Origin: VBAT01 sp036520835
GTDB taxonomy: Bacteria; Bacteroidota; Bacteroidia; Chitinophagales; Chitinophagaceae
Reading direction: 5' to 3'
DNA: 35,214 nt
Assembly (NCBI GenBank): GCA_036520835.1
Contig: DATDIX010000061.1
Span: 1 to 35,214, forward strand
The notes beneath the pieces are model-generated. The model was not told where the DNA came from. It searched no databases and worked only from the letters and a program-made list of their open reading frames with translations. Positions 1 to 7,830 of this stretch are shown in pieces. The position numbers and the translations under genes were made by a program. How positions within the stretch are numbered: position 1 is the first letter of the stretch; each line of letters opens with the position of its first letter.

Positions 1-1
1 C

Positions 2-574
2 TACCTTATTAATTCCGATGTGACATTTGATCTTGGAAAAAATTCACTCGAAATACACCGTAGTATGGCCGAGTCATGGAAAGTGACTATACTCGATACC
101 GGGCTTGATACTATGACAGGAGGAAGAATAAAAAAGGCAAAGGAGTATATCAATAATGATACTTTCCTGCTTACATATGGCGACGGTGTTTGCGATGTGG
201 ATATACGTGAAGTTTTAAAGTTTCATAAAGCGCATGGCAAAAAAGCAACCATGACCGCTGTTCAGCCCGAGGGAAGATTTGGGCTACTGAATATTCATGA
301 TGATAGTTTGATCAGCAGGTTTGAGGAGAAGCCGAAGGGTGATGGCGGCTGGATCAATGGTGGTTTTTTTGTTTGCGAGCCATCTGTGCTGGACTATATT
401 GAAAATGATTCTACTGTTTTTGAACAAAATCCGCTGATGAGCATGGCCGGTGATAACCAGTTGATGGCCTACAGGCATCACGGTTTCTGGAAATGTATGG
501 ATACGATGAGGGACCGTCAGCAACTAATTGATTTATGGACTTCCAAAAACGCAAAATGGAAAAAATGGGATTAA
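2..574 (+). CDS. rfbF: Glucose-1-phosphate cytidylyltransferase, 3' part
   Basis: The enzyme makes CDP-glucose from CTP and glucose-1-phosphate, the entry step to CDP-6-deoxyhexoses. The reading frame is open from base 2 and its true start lies upstream, so about 190 C-terminal residues of a family of roughly 257 are present. Family-typical stretches are YLINSDV at the very edge, TGLDTMTGGRIKKA, the nucleotide-binding LTYGDGVCDVD, GRFGLL, and the sugar-binding FEEKPKGDGGWINGGFFV. The C-terminal GFWKCMDTMRD is also typical. The end overlaps the start of the CDP-glucose dehydratase gene, as is usual for rfbF-rfbG pairs, and implies translational coupling. The ATG at base 20 is internal and not the gene start. 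The assignment is by recognised motifs and by the neighbour. Confidence 0.93.
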   Translation, partial: YLINSDVTFDLGKNSLEIHRSMAESWKVTILDTGLDTMTGGRIKKAKEYINNDTFLLTYGDGVCDVDIREVLKFHKAHGKKATMTAVQPEGRFGLLNIHDDSLISRFEEKPKGDGGWINGGFFVCEPSVLDYIENDSTVFEQNPLMSMAGDNQLMAYRHHGFWKCMDTMRDRQQLIDLWTSKNAKWKKWD

Positions 575-1686
575 AATTATTTGGCGACATATACAAGGGA
601 AAGAAAGTATTGGTAACCGGCAATACCGGTTTTAAGGGAAGCTGGCTTACATTATGGCTGCAGGAACTTGGCGCACAGGTTACCGGTTTTGCAGATACAA
701 TCCCAACCACTCCTTCCTTTTATAAAGCAAATCAACTGGATGAAAGTATAACACAGGTATGGGGTGATATAAGAGACCTGGCTGCAGTGACCAGCACGAT
801 CCATGAAGTAAAACCCGATTTCATTTTTCACCTCGCAGCACAGGCACTGGTAAAAGAATCTTTGAAGAATCCGCTCGACACATTTGCCATCAACGGTATG
901 GGTACGGCCAATGTGATGAATGCATTGCGGGATGTAAAGTTCAATTGCAAAGTTGTTTTCATTACCAGCGATAAGTGTTATGAGAATGTAGAATGGGTAT
1001 GGGGCTATAAAGAAACAGATCGTCTCGGCGGCAAGGATCCGTATAGCGCTTCCAAAGCTGTGGCAGAAATTGTTTTTCATTCTTTCTTCCACACTTATTT
1101 CGCCAACCATGCTCATGTAAAGGTAGCTTCAGCCCGTGCAGGAAACGTTATCGGCGGTGGCGATTGGGCTATGGACAGGATCGTGCCGGACTGCGTCAAA
1201 CAATGGTCTGATAAACAAACAGTGAATATCCGGAGACCCCGGTCAACAAGACCCTGGCAGCATGTACTGGAGCCGTTGGGTGGTTATTTGCTAACAGGGG
1301 CTGCATTGGCGTCCCCTAAAACTCATGTTCATGGTGAATCTTTCAATTTTGGGCCGCCATCCAACCAAAATTTTTGTGTAGAAGAGCTGATCAAAGACCT
1401 GGCAAAATACTGGACACACGGAGATGCCTTAAAACTGATCAATATTGAAGAGGATAAATCATTTTATGAAGCAGGCCTGTTAAAATTAAATACGGATAAA
1501 GCGCTGGCTTCCCTTAACTGGCAACCGGTACTGAATTATAATGAGACCATGAAGTTTACCGGGGAATGGTATAATTATTTTTATGGGGAATCAGTGAACA
1601 GTATTGCGTTAAAAGAATTCTCTTACAAACAGATATTACACTATATCGAAACAGCTTCAAATAAGAGCATTGAATGGATGAGCTGA
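565..1686 (+). CDS. rfbG: CDP-glucose 4,6-dehydratase
   Basis: This extended SDR converts CDP-glucose to CDP-4-keto-6-deoxyglucose with bound NAD. The Rossmann motif is TGNTGFKGSW near the N-terminus. The dehydratase-type active site appears as TSDKCYEN, followed by WVWGYKETDRLGGKDPYSASKA, in which YSASK supplies the Tyr-Lys pair; this string is diagnostic of the CDP-glucose subfamily. The C-terminal RRPRSTRPWQHVLEP is the usual substrate-binding segment. Three in-frame ATGs compete (535, 556, 565). I chose 565 because it leaves a normal ten or so residues before the Rossmann strand and minimises overlap with rfbF. With this start the protein is 373 residues. It overlaps the next gene by 13 bases. 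No RfbH-type 3-dehydratase is visible downstream, so either it lies upstream or the product keeps its 3-hydroxyl. Confidence 0.93.
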   Translation: MGLKLFGDIYKGKKVLVTGNTGFKGSWLTLWLQELGAQVTGFADTIPTTPSFYKANQLDESITQVWGDIRDLAAVTSTIHEVKPDFIFHLAAQALVKESLKNPLDTFAINGMGTANVMNALRDVKFNCKVVFITSDKCYENVEWVWGYKETDRLGGKDPYSASKAVAEIVFHSFFHTYFANHAHVKVASARAGNVIGGGDWAMDRIVPDCVKQWSDKQTVNIRRPRSTRPWQHVLEPLGGYLLTGAALASPKTHVHGESFNFGPPSNQNFCVEELIKDLAKYWTHGDALKLINIEEDKSFYEAGLLKLNTDKALASLNWQPVLNYNETMKFTGEWYNYFYGESVNSIALKEFSYKQILHYIETASNKSIEWMS

Positions 1687-2105
1687 TCACAGGCGTTCAG
1701 GTAACACCTTTAAAACATATTCCCGGAAATGCCGGGGACATTTTTCATATTATGAAAAATGACTCACCGGGGTTTGATGGATTTGGAGAAGTGTATATAT
1801 CCACTGTAAAACCGGGTTCTGTAAAAGGATGGAAACGCCATACCCGGATGACCCTGAATATTGTTGTTCCACTTGGCAAGATCCGTTTTGTAGTATATGA
1901 TGAGGGCAGCAAAAAGATACAGGAGGTCATTCTGTCACCGGATAATTACAACAGGCTAACTGTTCCGCCGGGACTATGGATGGCCTTCCGGTGCGAAGCA
2001 GACCAGGAATCCTTCCTTGTGAATTTTGCAAATATCGTCCATGATCCTGCAGAAGCGGAAAATCTTGCAATAGATAATAATGTCATTCCCTATGAGTGGA
2101 AATAA
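1674..2105 (+). CDS. RmlC-like sugar-nucleotide epimerase (cupin)
   Basis: This 143-residue protein resembles the short members of the dTDP-4-dehydrorhamnose 3,5-epimerase (RmlC) superfamily, which are single cupin domains. Visible RmlC-like features are GFGEVYISTVKPGSVKGWKRHTRM (cupin strand with the WKRHTRM segment, where His is in the position of the RmlC catalytic His), IRFVVYDEGS, and the late VPPGLWMAFRC segment typical of the family. Sitting between CDP-glucose dehydratase and an SDR reductase, it probably epimerises C3 and/or C5 of CDP-4-keto-6-deoxyglucose. Full-length RmlC is about 180 residues, so the shorter form may epimerise only one carbon or be an isomerase of the same fold. 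The superfamily assignment is firm; the exact reaction is inferred. Confidence 0.75.
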   Translation: MDELITGVQVTPLKHIPGNAGDIFHIMKNDSPGFDGFGEVYISTVKPGSVKGWKRHTRMTLNIVVPLGKIRFVVYDEGSKKIQEVILSPDNYNRLTVPPGLWMAFRCEADQESFLVNFANIVHDPAEAENLAIDNNVIPYEWK

Positions 2106-3042
2106 GACCAGGGTCCTGGTCACTGGCGGCTTAGGTAACCTCGGTTCATGGGTTACCAATCATTTCTCATCATCCGGGAACTATGATGTGACCGTATTAA
2201 GTAAGAATGACAGGACACTGAACATCACACATCCATTCAAAAAAATATTTTGCGATATCACGGACGGGAAAGCTCTTAGGGAATGCTTAGCTGGTATAGA
2301 TCCCGATCTTATCATCCATTTGGCAAGCCTGAATGATACATTCCTGGATGATTATGCAAGCCGGTCGCTACTGGTCAATTCCTACGGGACAAGAAACCTG
2401 CTGGAAGCCTGCAGTGGGAAAAAGATCAGGAAGTTCATCTACATGTCCACCTTCCATGTATATGGAAAGGATGGGGGCGAGATATCTGAGCAGGATGTTG
2501 TGGCGCCGCTTAATGATTATGCGATCACCCACTATTTTGCTGAAGAATATGTCAGGATGTTTTCGAAGAAACAGGGGCTTCCTTATGTAATATTTCGTTT
2601 ATCCAACAGCTATGGGTGCCCCAGGGATGCGCAAACGGGGAAATGGTACCTGTTGTTCAATGATCTTTGCAGGCAGGCGGTGCAACAGAAGAGAATTGAG
2701 ATCAAAACAAATGGCATGGCTCTCAGGGATTTTGTCTATATGGCTGACGTCTGTATGGCAATAGAGTCGGTTGCCGGCTGGGATGAACTGAAGAATGAAA
2801 TTTTTAACCTGGGTTCGGGAGAATCGTTATCCCTGGCGGAGATGGCAGCACATATTGCGGGGGCGTATAAAGAAAAATATGGCCAGGAAATAGGGATAAT
2901 AAAGAACGACAGGGATGTGAATGTATATCCATCCGTGTTAAAATTTAAAATTGGGAAATTAAAAAAGGCAATAGACTTCAGGCCCTCTTTTTGTTACCGG
3001 GAAGAGGCAAAGAGAATATTCGATTTTGTATCCGGGCAGTAA
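2092..3042 (+). CDS. NAD-dependent epimerase/dehydratase-family reductase with YxxxH active site
   Basis: This is an extended SDR of 316 residues. The cofactor motif GxxGxxG is at residues 12-18 (TGGLGNLGS), the serine-threonine of the active site is in YMSTFHVYG (about 118-125), and the catalytic tyrosine is Tyr143 in NDYAITHYFAEEY. The expected YxxxK lysine is His147 here, which is unusual for a working SDR. By position, last in the CDP-sugar block, it should reduce C4 of the epimerised CDP-4-keto-6-deoxyhexose. Start choice: the ATG at 2092 puts the Rossmann strand ten residues in and overlaps the preceding gene by 14 bases; an ATG at 2080 is also possible. The fold is certain, the reaction is not. 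Confidence 0.85.
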   Translation: MSGNKTRVLVTGGLGNLGSWVTNHFSSSGNYDVTVLSKNDRTLNITHPFKKIFCDITDGKALRECLAGIDPDLIIHLASLNDTFLDDYASRSLLVNSYGTRNLLEACSGKKIRKFIYMSTFHVYGKDGGEISEQDVVAPLNDYAITHYFAEEYVRMFSKKQGLPYVIFRLSNSYGCPRDAQTGKWYLLFNDLCRQAVQQKRIEIKTNGMALRDFVYMADVCMAIESVAGWDELKNEIFNLGSGESLSLAEMAAHIAGAYKEKYGQEIGIIKNDRDVNVYPSVLKFKIGKLKKAIDFRPSFCYREEAKRIFDFVSGQ

Positions 3043-3164
3043 AATGCTTGATTTTTGATAAAAACCGGTGGTAATATGGATATTGGTATTTATTTAAATG
3101 CCGTATTAATCCAGTAAACTGAATCGTAAAATCCCTATTCGGCATGCGTACTGTTTCTGAATTT

Positions 3165-3193
3165 TTTGACAGCTATTTGAAAATCAAAGTTTG
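3165..3193 (+). promoter_or_regulatory. Candidate Bacteroidota-type promoter
   Basis: TTTG (3165-3168) is followed 17 bases later by AAAGTTTG (3186-3193). The Bacteroidota housekeeping consensus is TTTG, a 17-23 base spacer, then TAnnTTTG, so only the first base of the -7 element differs. It lies in the 176-base gap after the CDP-sugar block, the first real gap in the locus, and could start a new transcript for the transglutaminase-like gene. Transcription would begin around 3200. I see nothing else in this gap. Confidence 0.33.
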
Positions 3194-3218
3194 AGACTTA
3201 ATTTTAGTCCTAGACCAG

Positions 3219-4196
3219 ATGGAGCCACTACCTAATGAAGCCACCAATTATCCTTTTATGAAGAAACTATTATTCGCCGCCCAGTTCATATTATTTATAT
3301 CTTTTAATTTCTTCCTCTACCTTACTATTGTTGAGGTTACAGGCAGCCGGTCTCCATTTGTTAAGTATGATTACGAAATACCTATATATAATGGGCGAGA
3401 AGATTTTGATCCTTCTTTAAGCAGGCTTACTTCTGTTTCGGATCTTGAAGCATACTGTGACAGCATCTTCAAAGAGAAGTCCAGCAGTGATAAATCTTTT
3501 ACTTTCCAGGAGCATTATCCGGGATTGGCCAGTTCAGTAGTAAGGAAAAAATTCTTTCATGGATATTCCAGTTATGGTTTTTCTGATAATTATATGGCCC
3601 TGATGCTGGAACCGCTTATCACCCGAAAATGGATCAGTGCAATTGTGATCCCGGATGATATCATGAAGCATCCTTACGCCGCCTGCAGCCAGCAATCCAT
3701 TGTGATGATGGAATTAATGAAGCGCAAAGGGTTTACAACCCGGAGGGTAGGCTTTAATGGAGGGAAAAAGTTCGGGGGTCATTTTAGCTTTGAAGTATAC
3801 TATGCCAATGGCTGGCACTTTTTTGACCCTAATCAGGAACCAGACAGAAACATATTGCCGGAGTATAACAGGCCAAGCATTGAGTATTTGGCCAAGAATG
3901 AAGCTATATTAGTAGCTGCTTATAAGCATTGGGACCCGGCAAAAGTCCATGCTGTTTTGACGAACTATTCTTATGGAAAACCCAATAGGTTTGAAGCTCC
4001 CAATGCCCTTATCTACCAGAAAGTAACTAAATTTTTATCTTACTCTTTATGGCTATTTCTTTTGACAGCATTTTTAGTTGTCAGAAGGCGATACCTTAGA
4101 TTAATAACTCACAATAATGTGCGGAATAGCAGGGTTTCTGTCCCAACAATTGCAGGAGAAGGATCTGTCTCTTATTACACAAAGACTAGAGCATAG
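3219..4196 (+). CDS. Membrane-anchored transglutaminase-like protein
   Basis: A 325-residue protein with a transmembrane helix at about residues 17-38 and a second hydrophobic helix near residues 270-287 followed by RRRY. The central domain has the order expected of the transglutaminase-like (papain-fold) superfamily. Cys156 sits at the start of a helix (YAACSQQSIVMMELMKRKG), a strand with RRVGF follows, then His188 in GGHFSFEV and Asp203 in GWHFFDPN, giving a Cys-His-Asp triad. The N-terminal part is unlike anything I recognise. Members of this superfamily act as proteases, amidases or transferases. Lying directly before an AsnB-like amidotransferase in a polysaccharide locus, it may act outside the membrane on the glycan or a partner protein, but that is inference. 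The ATG at 3258 is an alternative start giving a cleaner signal anchor. Its last 80 bases overlap the next gene. Confidence 0.65.
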   Translation: MEPLPNEATNYPFMKKLLFAAQFILFISFNFFLYLTIVEVTGSRSPFVKYDYEIPIYNGREDFDPSLSRLTSVSDLEAYCDSIFKEKSSSDKSFTFQEHYPGLASSVVRKKFFHGYSSYGFSDNYMALMLEPLITRKWISAIVIPDDIMKHPYAACSQQSIVMMELMKRKGFTTRRVGFNGGKKFGGHFSFEVYYANGWHFFDPNQEPDRNILPEYNRPSIEYLAKNEAILVAAYKHWDPAKVHAVLTNYSYGKPNRFEAPNALIYQKVTKFLSYSLWLFLLTAFLVVRRRYLRLITHNNVRNSRVSVPTIAGEGSVSYYTKTRA

Positions 4197-6006
4197 GGGT
4201 CCGGATGCTGAAGGTCTTTTTTATGACGAAACCCAGGGCTTTGCTATTGGCCTGGGTCATCGCCGTCTTTCTATTATTGATCTGAGTACTGCTGCCAACC
4301 AGCCCATGACAAGTCGTTGTGGCAGGTATATTATGATCTACAATGGGGAGGTGTATAATTATCGCGAGATCGGCGAAGCGAAACTGAATGGGTTTCCCTG
4401 GAAAACACATAGCGATACGGAAGTAATACTTGAGTGTTTTGCAAAATTCGGTACTGAATGTTTTGAGTGGTTCAATGGAATGTTTGCCTTTGGTATCTGG
4501 GATCACCGGCAGCAAAAGTTGTACGTGTGTCGTGACCGTATAGGCATCAAACCATTTTACTATTATTACCAGGATAAAGAATTTGTTTTTGCGTCGGAGT
4601 TAAAATCGTTACAAGCAGTACTGCCGCCACAGGAAATAGATTATTCTGCTGTCACTAACTTTTTATATCTCGGTTATATCCCGCAAACACAAACGATCTA
4701 TACTTCCTGTCACAAACTTTTACCGGGACATTATGCCATTGTCAGCTCTAATGGTATTGATGCAATAAAGCCCTATTGGCAGTTGGAGAAAAATGTAAAA
4801 GCCGAAACGCTGAAAAATGAAAGCCAGGCCAAGGAGCAGTTGAAGGATCTGATGGAAGATGCGGTGCAGAAATGTATGATCAGTGATGTGCCGCTTGGCA
4901 TTTTCCTAAGTGGTGGTGTCGACAGTAGTATTGTTGCTGCCATCGCCCAGAAACATAAGCAGGAAAAGATCAAAACTTTTTCGATAGCATTCAGGGAGCG
5001 GCGCTATGATGAGTCAGCTTTTGCACAAAAAGTAGCAGACCATGTCGGTTCGGACCACTACAAGTTCACGGTGGATGAAGATGAGGGCATCGATATTATA
5101 CAGGATTTCCTGAATATCTATGACGAACCGTACGGCGATATGTCGGGAATACCAACTTACCTGGTTTCCAAGCTGGCGAGAAAACATGTGACCGTCGCCC
5201 TTTGTGGCGATGGCGGCGATGAGTTGTTTATGGGGTATGGGTTTTATATGTGGGCAAAAAGATTGACTAACCCGGTGTTAAAACCGTTTCACAAGATCAT
5301 TCGGAAGCTGGTGTACCACGCAGATAAGAATAATTATCGTTTCCGTTCTTATATGTTTACACATACCCCGGATCGGTTTTATAGCAATCTCTTTTCCCAA
5401 TGTCATGGCAACTGGGCTTTGTCTGAGGTAGAGGAGTTGCTTGATACAAGATATCAATACCGTTTTAGCGAAAAGCTTCTTGATACACCGAGGAAACTGA
5501 GTGAAACAGAACAGCAAAGTTTCTTTGATATAAAGAATTACCTCGCCGAAGAATTACTGCCTAAGGTGGATCGTGCCAGTATGCAGCATGGATTGGAAGT
5601 AAGAGTGCCCTTCCTTGATTCACGTGTTATTGATTTTGCGCTGAACCTGGATGATTCACTCAAGATGAAAAAGGGGGTGCAGAAATACCTGCTCAAGGAG
5701 GCCCTGTATGATTATGTGCCGGCAGCTTATTTTGACCGGCCAAAATGGGGATTTGCAGTACCTATGCAGGAATGGCTTCGGGGAAAACTTTCATATCTCA
5801 TAGAAGAATACCTGGCGCCTTCCAAAATAGAACAGGTTGGCATATTAAACAACGAAGCGGTTCAGAAGTATATTAGAAAATTCAGGGAAGGAGAGTACTT
5901 CCGCTATCATCGGATCTGGTTGTTGATAATCTTTCAAAAATGGATGCTGGAAAAGCATCTTAATGCTGCATCAAGAAATCGTTCGGTACACGTTTACTCC
6001 AAATAG
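4117..6006 (+). CDS. AsnB-like glutamine amidotransferase (asparagine synthase family)
   Basis: This 629-residue protein has the class II glutaminase domain followed by the ATP-dependent synthetase domain. The start is fixed by MCGIAGF, because Cys2 becomes the N-terminal nucleophile. RLEHRGPD, HRRLSIIDLS and YNGEVYNY complete the glutaminase site. The ATP pyrophosphatase P-loop SGGVDSS is at residues 265-271, and LCGDGGDELFMGY and EVRVPFLD follow. The family makes asparagine, but members in polysaccharide loci usually amidate an uronic acid or another glycan carboxylate; that role is inferred here. It overlaps the preceding gene by 80 bases and is followed by an FkbM methyltransferase. Confidence 0.9.
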   Translation: MCGIAGFLSQQLQEKDLSLITQRLEHRGPDAEGLFYDETQGFAIGLGHRRLSIIDLSTAANQPMTSRCGRYIMIYNGEVYNYREIGEAKLNGFPWKTHSDTEVILECFAKFGTECFEWFNGMFAFGIWDHRQQKLYVCRDRIGIKPFYYYYQDKEFVFASELKSLQAVLPPQEIDYSAVTNFLYLGYIPQTQTIYTSCHKLLPGHYAIVSSNGIDAIKPYWQLEKNVKAETLKNESQAKEQLKDLMEDAVQKCMISDVPLGIFLSGGVDSSIVAAIAQKHKQEKIKTFSIAFRERRYDESAFAQKVADHVGSDHYKFTVDEDEGIDIIQDFLNIYDEPYGDMSGIPTYLVSKLARKHVTVALCGDGGDELFMGYGFYMWAKRLTNPVLKPFHKIIRKLVYHADKNNYRFRSYMFTHTPDRFYSNLFSQCHGNWALSEVEELLDTRYQYRFSEKLLDTPRKLSETEQQSFFDIKNYLAEELLPKVDRASMQHGLEVRVPFLDSRVIDFALNLDDSLKMKKGVQKYLLKEALYDYVPAAYFDRPKWGFAVPMQEWLRGKLSYLIEEYLAPSKIEQVGILNNEAVQKYIRKFREGEYFRYHRIWLLIIFQKWMLEKHLNAASRNRSVHVYSK

Positions 6007-6013
6007 TCAATTA

Positions 6014-6856
6014 ATGGCATCTGTAAGATCACCACTTAGAAATTTTGTTAAACCAATACTGTTCAAACTCCTGGGCAAAAATGGTTATAAATGGGCCCAG
6101 TTCTATGCAAAGAAGAAGGATATAAAGAACAGGTTGGTGGAGGAAATAGAAATGGAACTGTTGCCACATCTCGTCAGTAAAGATGATGAAGTGTTGGACA
6201 TCGGTGCCAACTATGCCTATTATACCGAGCGATTGTCAAGACTGACACCAAAGGGAAAGGTGTTCGCCTTTGAGCCGATACCATTTACATATGATGTCGC
6301 AGCTATGCTGGTGAAGAGTTTTGGGTTAAAAAATGTGGAGCTGTACAAGAAAGGAGTTGGCCAGAAGACCGAGACTTTACGCTTTAGTGTACCCAAGATG
6401 GAATATGGGTCTATCAGTGCCGGACAGGCCCATATAGCCGGCAGGAATAATGATATGATTAAAGGTTCCGACTATTTTGTATCTGATAAGCACGAAGAGT
6501 TTGATTGTGAAGTGGTTGACATCGATTCTTTTCTTCTACCCAAACTCAAAAAACTCAGCTTTGTAAAAATAGATATAGAGGGCGCAGAGTATTTTGCTTT
6601 GAAGGGGATGGAAAGAACATTAAAGGCATTCAGGCCAGCAATACTTATAGAGATAGTACCGTTATTCCTGGAGAGCTTTAAGATAGACCTGCCGTTTTTC
6701 CAGCAGTATATTGAGCAAACGTTGAATTACCGGGTCTTTGCTTACGACCAGCAGCAGAAAAAACTGGTAAAGGTAAATGGCCCGATCAGCACAGACAGAA
6801 ACTATATCCTAATACCTATTGATAAAACCTTACAATATCAACATCTAATCACCTAA
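6014..6856 (+). CDS. FkbM-family SAM-dependent methyltransferase
   Basis: This protein is 280 residues from the ATG at 6014, eight bases after the previous stop. An upstream ATG at 5963 would need 44 bases of overlap. Motif I is DEVLDIGANYAYYTERLS, the acidic ribose-binding residue follows in VFAFEPIPFTYD, and the FkbM signature near the C-terminus is SFVKIDIEGAEYFALKGM, then RPAILIEI. The family O-methylates sugars and related hydroxyls. It probably methylates a sugar residue of the glycan made by this locus. The acceptor cannot be told from sequence. Confidence 0.88.
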   Translation: MASVRSPLRNFVKPILFKLLGKNGYKWAQFYAKKKDIKNRLVEEIEMELLPHLVSKDDEVLDIGANYAYYTERLSRLTPKGKVFAFEPIPFTYDVAAMLVKSFGLKNVELYKKGVGQKTETLRFSVPKMEYGSISAGQAHIAGRNNDMIKGSDYFVSDKHEEFDCEVVDIDSFLLPKLKKLSFVKIDIEGAEYFALKGMERTLKAFRPAILIEIVPLFLESFKIDLPFFQQYIEQTLNYRVFAYDQQQKKLVKVNGPISTDRNYILIPIDKTLQYQHLIT

Positions 6857-6858
6857 CT

Positions 6859-7806
6859 ATGGAAAGACTAAACCACTACGTATCCGCGATTGCCGCCGTA
6901 TTCAAACAAGAGAAAAGCCGATATGAAGCACACCAAAAAGCAGCCCCTATATTGAGGGGAATGGGCGCAGAAAAGGAAGTCTTGTTTGACGTATTCAGAA
7001 AAAATCTTTTAAACGAAAACTTTGTAAACAGGCCAAGGCATTATCCTACTCTTGGATTTGAGATATTCCAGGATGAAAATGTAGGTATCAGCGGCAACTG
7101 TTTTATGCCATTACCTGATCGTAGCACAGATCTCAGCTTTCAAAGTATTCATCATCATGGCAAACTTTTGCTGACAACGATTGCAGCATTTGGTCCCGGC
7201 TATGAATCCATCGTCTTCAAAAAAGGGTTTGTCCTCAATAAAAAAAAGCAAACTGCCGACCTGGAAATAGAAAAACAATACCAGTTTGCACAGGGTAACC
7301 TGGAATTCGTGGATAGCGAACAACCGCATGTGGTATTCTTTCCTAAGGATGCGTCTATAACCTTTGCCATGTGGGCTTATGAAAAGAAGAAAGTTGCAAC
7401 ACAAAGCCTGAAGAATAATTTTATTGTAAAAAAATTCAAGGAGCCTATCAGGAGAGGGTTGAAAAGCCTCGAATTGCTGAATACGGCTGGCGTGAACTCG
7501 GTGGAGAATTTTGATTTTTATCCCGATCATAAAACGATCAGGGTGCTGAAGAGCAGGATAAAATTTGAAGAAGGGTCTAATGAGAATTTTTTGACAAACG
7601 TATTTTACGTCCTCCAGCGTGCTGAATTCAAGGATATGCAATTTCTACAGTCGCTGAAAAAAGAATATCCTGATCACACAATCCTTCATCAGTTGATTGA
7701 CCGTTATGCAAATGGCACGGCGATTAAAGATGAGTTTTATGATTTTCATAAAAATGTGCAGCATGTAAATCTCACCAAACGGGATATCCTGAATGCATTT
7801 AATTGA
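6859..7806 (+). CDS. Unrecognised protein of a polysaccharide locus
   Basis: I do not recognise this 315-residue protein. It has no signal peptide or membrane segment and looks cytoplasmic. The middle (about residues 80-180) looks beta-rich, and a run of three histidines in SIHHHGKLLLTTIAAFGPGYE could form a metal site of cupin type, though the second half of a cupin motif is not clear. The C-terminal 80 residues look helical, with FLQSLKKEYPDHTILHQLIDRY. It starts two bases after the FkbM gene and is followed by a GT4 gene starting 25 bases later, so it is embedded in the operon and likely works on the same glycan. The reading frame is convincing from codon pattern and tight spacing. Confidence 0.6.
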   Translation: MERLNHYVSAIAAVFKQEKSRYEAHQKAAPILRGMGAEKEVLFDVFRKNLLNENFVNRPRHYPTLGFEIFQDENVGISGNCFMPLPDRSTDLSFQSIHHHGKLLLTTIAAFGPGYESIVFKKGFVLNKKKQTADLEIEKQYQFAQGNLEFVDSEQPHVVFFPKDASITFAMWAYEKKKVATQSLKNNFIVKKFKEPIRRGLKSLELLNTAGVNSVENFDFYPDHKTIRVLKSRIKFEEGSNENFLTNVFYVLQRAEFKDMQFLQSLKKEYPDHTILHQLIDRYANGTAIKDEFYDFHKNVQHVNLTKRDILNAFN

Positions 7807-7830
7807 TCCTTACTACAGCGTCGTCACTAC

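Noticed and set aside
4081..4196. A sequencing frameshift fusing the transglutaminase-like gene to AsnB
   Set aside because: The AsnB glutaminase needs Cys exactly after its initiator Met (MCGIAGF), so the second gene has its own start and the overlap is real in this sequence.
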